Shown here: piece after piece, positions 62,010 to 64,000 of the stretch
Position numbering within the stretch: the first letter of the stretch is position 1
How the letters are laid out: each line of letters starts with the position of its first letter
DNA from: Methanobacteriota archaeon
GTDB taxonomy: Archaea; Thermoplasmatota; Poseidoniia; Poseidoniales; Poseidoniaceae
Length of the DNA: 64,000 bases
Direction of reading: 5' to 3'
Assembly: GCA_002720095.2 (NCBI GenBank)
Contig: PBGP02000002.1
Coordinates: forward strand, 38,434 to 102,433
Position numbers and translations under genes: made by a program
Notes under the pieces: model-generated
Told to the model about the DNA's origin: nothing
Seen by the model: the letters and a program-made list of their open reading frames with translations, nothing else
Databases searched by the model: none

Positions 62010-64000
62010 TTATCCACCTTCCTCTTGTGCTTCATAAGAAATTGCAGTAAATGTTAAGGAAAAATCAATTTGATTATTGGGGCTATGATAAGTTGCTTCA
62101 CCATCTCCTCCTTTAATCCAACCTGTGTAGTCCGAAAGCAAATTATATTGGTTTGGAAATGAAATCCAATCCTCAGAGTATTCTAAATCCTCAGATAACC
62201 AGTTTATAATGCTGTCACCGTATAATCCGTTCCATCCCATTCTGACCTCCATGCTTTTTTCATTTGTGCATAAAATATTATCAATTACTTTGAGTTCTAT
62301 TTTTAACTTAGAAGACCCACTAATTACACTTTGAGGGGTTGGTGTTGTTATCGGGAGATGAATTCCAAGTAAATTTTGATTTCCTTTTGCATCCAATGCT
62401 GAATGAATTAATGATGATTTTCCTTCTGGATGATTTGTTGTAACGAAACCACCTTTATTCACTACTTCTAGATTAGAAATACTACTTGAAAATATATACT
62501 TCATCGCAGGTACCTGAATTATCCATGCATTAGCAAGATTAGAAAATAATGTATCTTTGGATTTCCCAATTAACTGTAAATTTGCTCCAGAATGATGAAT
62601 TCCATTCTCCCAAGCTTCTCGAATGCCAGCTAACGTAAGCTCACTTACATCATACCACGGTAGATTAACGCCAATCCATCCAGATGCAAAAATCTCAAGT
62701 GGAAGGCATCTCTTTGAACCTTTATCAATCAACTCTGTCATTCCATCAGAACCTATTATTTGCATAACCCTAATTGATTGACCATTATCTACTGACAAGT
62801 TAAGTTTTCCTTCACCTGTAGATGATGAGAGGTAGAGTGAATTGTCCGTCAGACTATCTAGTTCTCCAGTTGCATTAAAAATTCCTGAGAAATTTACTGA
62901 AGCCTTAGAACCAGCTAATGTAGCATAAATGTATGCTTGATTATCATCCACATAATTCCCCGTCCAAATTGTAGAAAATAATTGTCCAGAAAGCGATCCA
63001 GTATCACTTGGTACTAGATATGATATTCCAGAAGTTAGAAACCCTTCGTTATTAAAATCATTTTTGGAAAATCTAATTTCCACGTCTGATTTACTAGTAA
63101 TCTTTGTAACTCCATTTGTCCCTGCTAATGGCCAATCTAATTTCATCATTCCATTACCTGGGATTGAAAATTTAGAACCTTGAATATCTATTTGATTTGG
63201 AATGAGTTCATAATTCGATATAACAAGAGTTCCTTCTAACTTGGGTATTAAAAATTCACTGCCTAATAGTAATCCTTCATACGTAGGCCAATTCGTAGTA
63301 CCATTTTTAGAATCTTTATTTAAATCAAGTAATAATTTAGCGCTATTTGTTGATTCAACAGTAATCATGGTTGGTGAATCTAAGTCAATATTTTTCGACC
63401 AAATTGAACCATCTCCAACTTTTTCAATATATTCTGATAATTCTGGGTTTTGACCCAGTTTCCAAGTGATGATAGTATCTTTTTCTGAAATTAAATTAAT
63501 AGTATTTTCACCTGTTGGCAAAGGAATTTTCCAAATAGTTCCTGAACCTCTGTGATCTTCATTGTTAGCTTTAATGAATGAAATGCCGCTATTTCCATTG
63601 ATTAGCAAGATTGACAATTCTACATCACTGGTTATTTCTGATTGATCTCCGAGATCAGAGCGTGTAATGTCAATTTCTATGATTTCATTGTTTGTTAATT
63701 TATATTTTATGATTTCTTCGTTATGAACTAATACAAACGATGATCCCGTGAACTCGGTGGAAAGTTTATTTTTTTGAGAAATTATCAATTTTCCTTCTAT
63801 GTCGGGTATTGCATAAATCCATTTAGATTCAGGTTGAACATGTAAATCATCCATACAGTAAGATGTTATTTCTGAGTTAGGATATTTAATGTCAAATTGA
63901 TTGTTGAAGTTTCCAGGATTTCTTAAACTTAGTCCGGATTGGTCTTTCCATGAAGATGAAAACCAAATACCTGAATTTTCTAAATCCCAGTCTAATTTTC
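62010..64000 (-). CDS. Secreted protein of unknown function, 5' end beyond the window (partial)
   Basis: The track starts at the ATG at 63854, but the frame stays open upstream to the last base of the window (…LSLRNPGNFNNQFDIKYPNSEITSYC-MDDL), so that ATG is probably internal. About 663 residues are visible. They are beta-rich with Ser/Thr/Asn/Gly and N-x-S/T sequons, and have no TM segment in the visible part; the protein ends EAQEEGG. Repeated strand pairs such as STEFTGSSFVLVHNEE and LEGTLVISNYELIPN suggest stacked beta-sandwich units. Tight linkage (two bases) to the pilin-like gene suggests that both belong to the same surface appendage or secretion unit. No family is recognised. Confidence 0.65.
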   Translation of the reverse strand, partial: KLDWDLENSGIWFSSSWKDQSGLSLRNPGNFNNQFDIKYPNSEITSYCMDDLHVQPESKWIYAIPDIEGKLIISQKNKLSTEFTGSSFVLVHNEEIIKYKLTNNEIIEIDITRSDLGDQSEITSDVELSILLINGNSGISFIKANNEDHRGSGTIWKIPLPTGENTINLISEKDTIITWKLGQNPELSEYIEKVGDGSIWSKNIDLDSPTMITVESTNSAKLLLDLNKDSKNGTTNWPTYEGLLLGSEFLIPKLEGTLVISNYELIPNQIDIQGSKFSIPGNGMMKLDWPLAGTNGVTKITSKSDVEIRFSKNDFNNEGFLTSGISYLVPSDTGSLSGQLFSTIWTGNYVDDNQAYIYATLAGSKASVNFSGIFNATGELDSLTDNSLYLSSSTGEGKLNLSVDNGQSIRVMQIIGSDGMTELIDKGSKRCLPLEIFASGWIGVNLPWYDVSELTLAGIREAWENGIHHSGANLQLIGKSKDTLFSNLANAWIIQVPAMKYIFSSSISNLEVVNKGGFVTTNHPEGKSSLIHSALDAKGNQNLLGIHLPITTPTPQSVISGSSKLKIELKVIDNILCTNEKSMEVRMGWNGLYGDSIINWLSEDLEYSEDWISFPNQYNLLSDYTGWIKGGDGEATYHSPNNQIDFSLTFTAISYEAQEEGG

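Overview
This window is a compact, AT-rich stretch of an archaeal chromosome, most likely from a marine planktonic Thermoplasmatota archaeon (Marine Group II/Poseidoniales or the related Marine Group III). The archaeal assignment rests on a CDP-archaeol synthase (CarS), an AglB/STT3 oligosaccharyltransferase, archaeal-type NadM, a Drg-type GTPase, an HTH-ThiN regulator and a PGF-CTERM-like surface protein. The lineage assignment is inference. It rests on the many giant, TM-anchored secreted proteins with thrombospondin type 3 (TSP3) repeats, mixed with bacterial-type genes (sufBDSE-T, cobB, panD, grpE, gcvT/PA/PB). Coding density is very high, no intergenic gap exceeds 300 bp, and several convergent pairs abut or share stop-codon bases. 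Shine-Dalgarno motifs of the GGTGA/GAGGT type precede most internal operon genes.

Layout. 1-3664 (+): SUF iron-sulfur operon, sufB (5' truncated by the window), sufD, sufS, sufE, sufT. 3668-11242 (-): a CobB-type sirtuin, a 1886-aa surface protein with 21 repeats, and a Drg GTPase. 11328-12697 (+): an unknown protein and grpE. 12698-14550 (-): nadM and a class V aminotransferase. 14611-17925 (+): pdxT, a COG2108-like radical SAM protein and a redoxin-CcdA fusion. 17922-19956 (-): a PAP2-type membrane protein, a ThiR-like regulator and panD. 20041-24140 (+): gcvT, gcvPA, gcvPB. 24137-34529 (-): deoA, a 2OG-Fe(II) oxygenase, a lamin-tail/phospholipase D surface protein, a COG1784 TctA-like permease and a multi-OB-fold membrane protein. 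34662-34736: a tRNA with CAU anticodon. 34803-39455 (+): an SSF symporter with an extra C-terminal domain, a PGF-CTERM-like surface protein and an unknown membrane protein. 39512-41968 (-): a secreted TM-anchored protein and CarS. 42029-61517 (+): purD, a giant AglB of 3248 aa, a membrane-anchored subtilisin, a 1500-aa beta-helix surface protein with a polyQ tail, and a winged-helix STAND ATPase with TPRs. 61534-64000 (-): a pilin-like small protein and a truncated secreted partner.

How it fits together. Roughly half of the window encodes the cell surface: anchored adhesin- or enzyme-like giants, a protein-glycosylation enzyme with its own huge extracytoplasmic tail, and an anchored protease. 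The rest is core metabolism: Fe-S assembly, glycine cleavage, cofactor synthesis (NAD, PLP, beta-alanine/CoA), purine synthesis, nucleoside salvage and ether-lipid synthesis. The best candidates for undescribed biology are the 3248-aa AglB with its neighbouring protease and surface protein, and the 1886-aa protein. In the latter, three apparent seven-bladed propellers (21 repeats) appear to be inserted inside an IPT/TIG domain. No CRISPR array, IS element, integrase or rRNA was seen.
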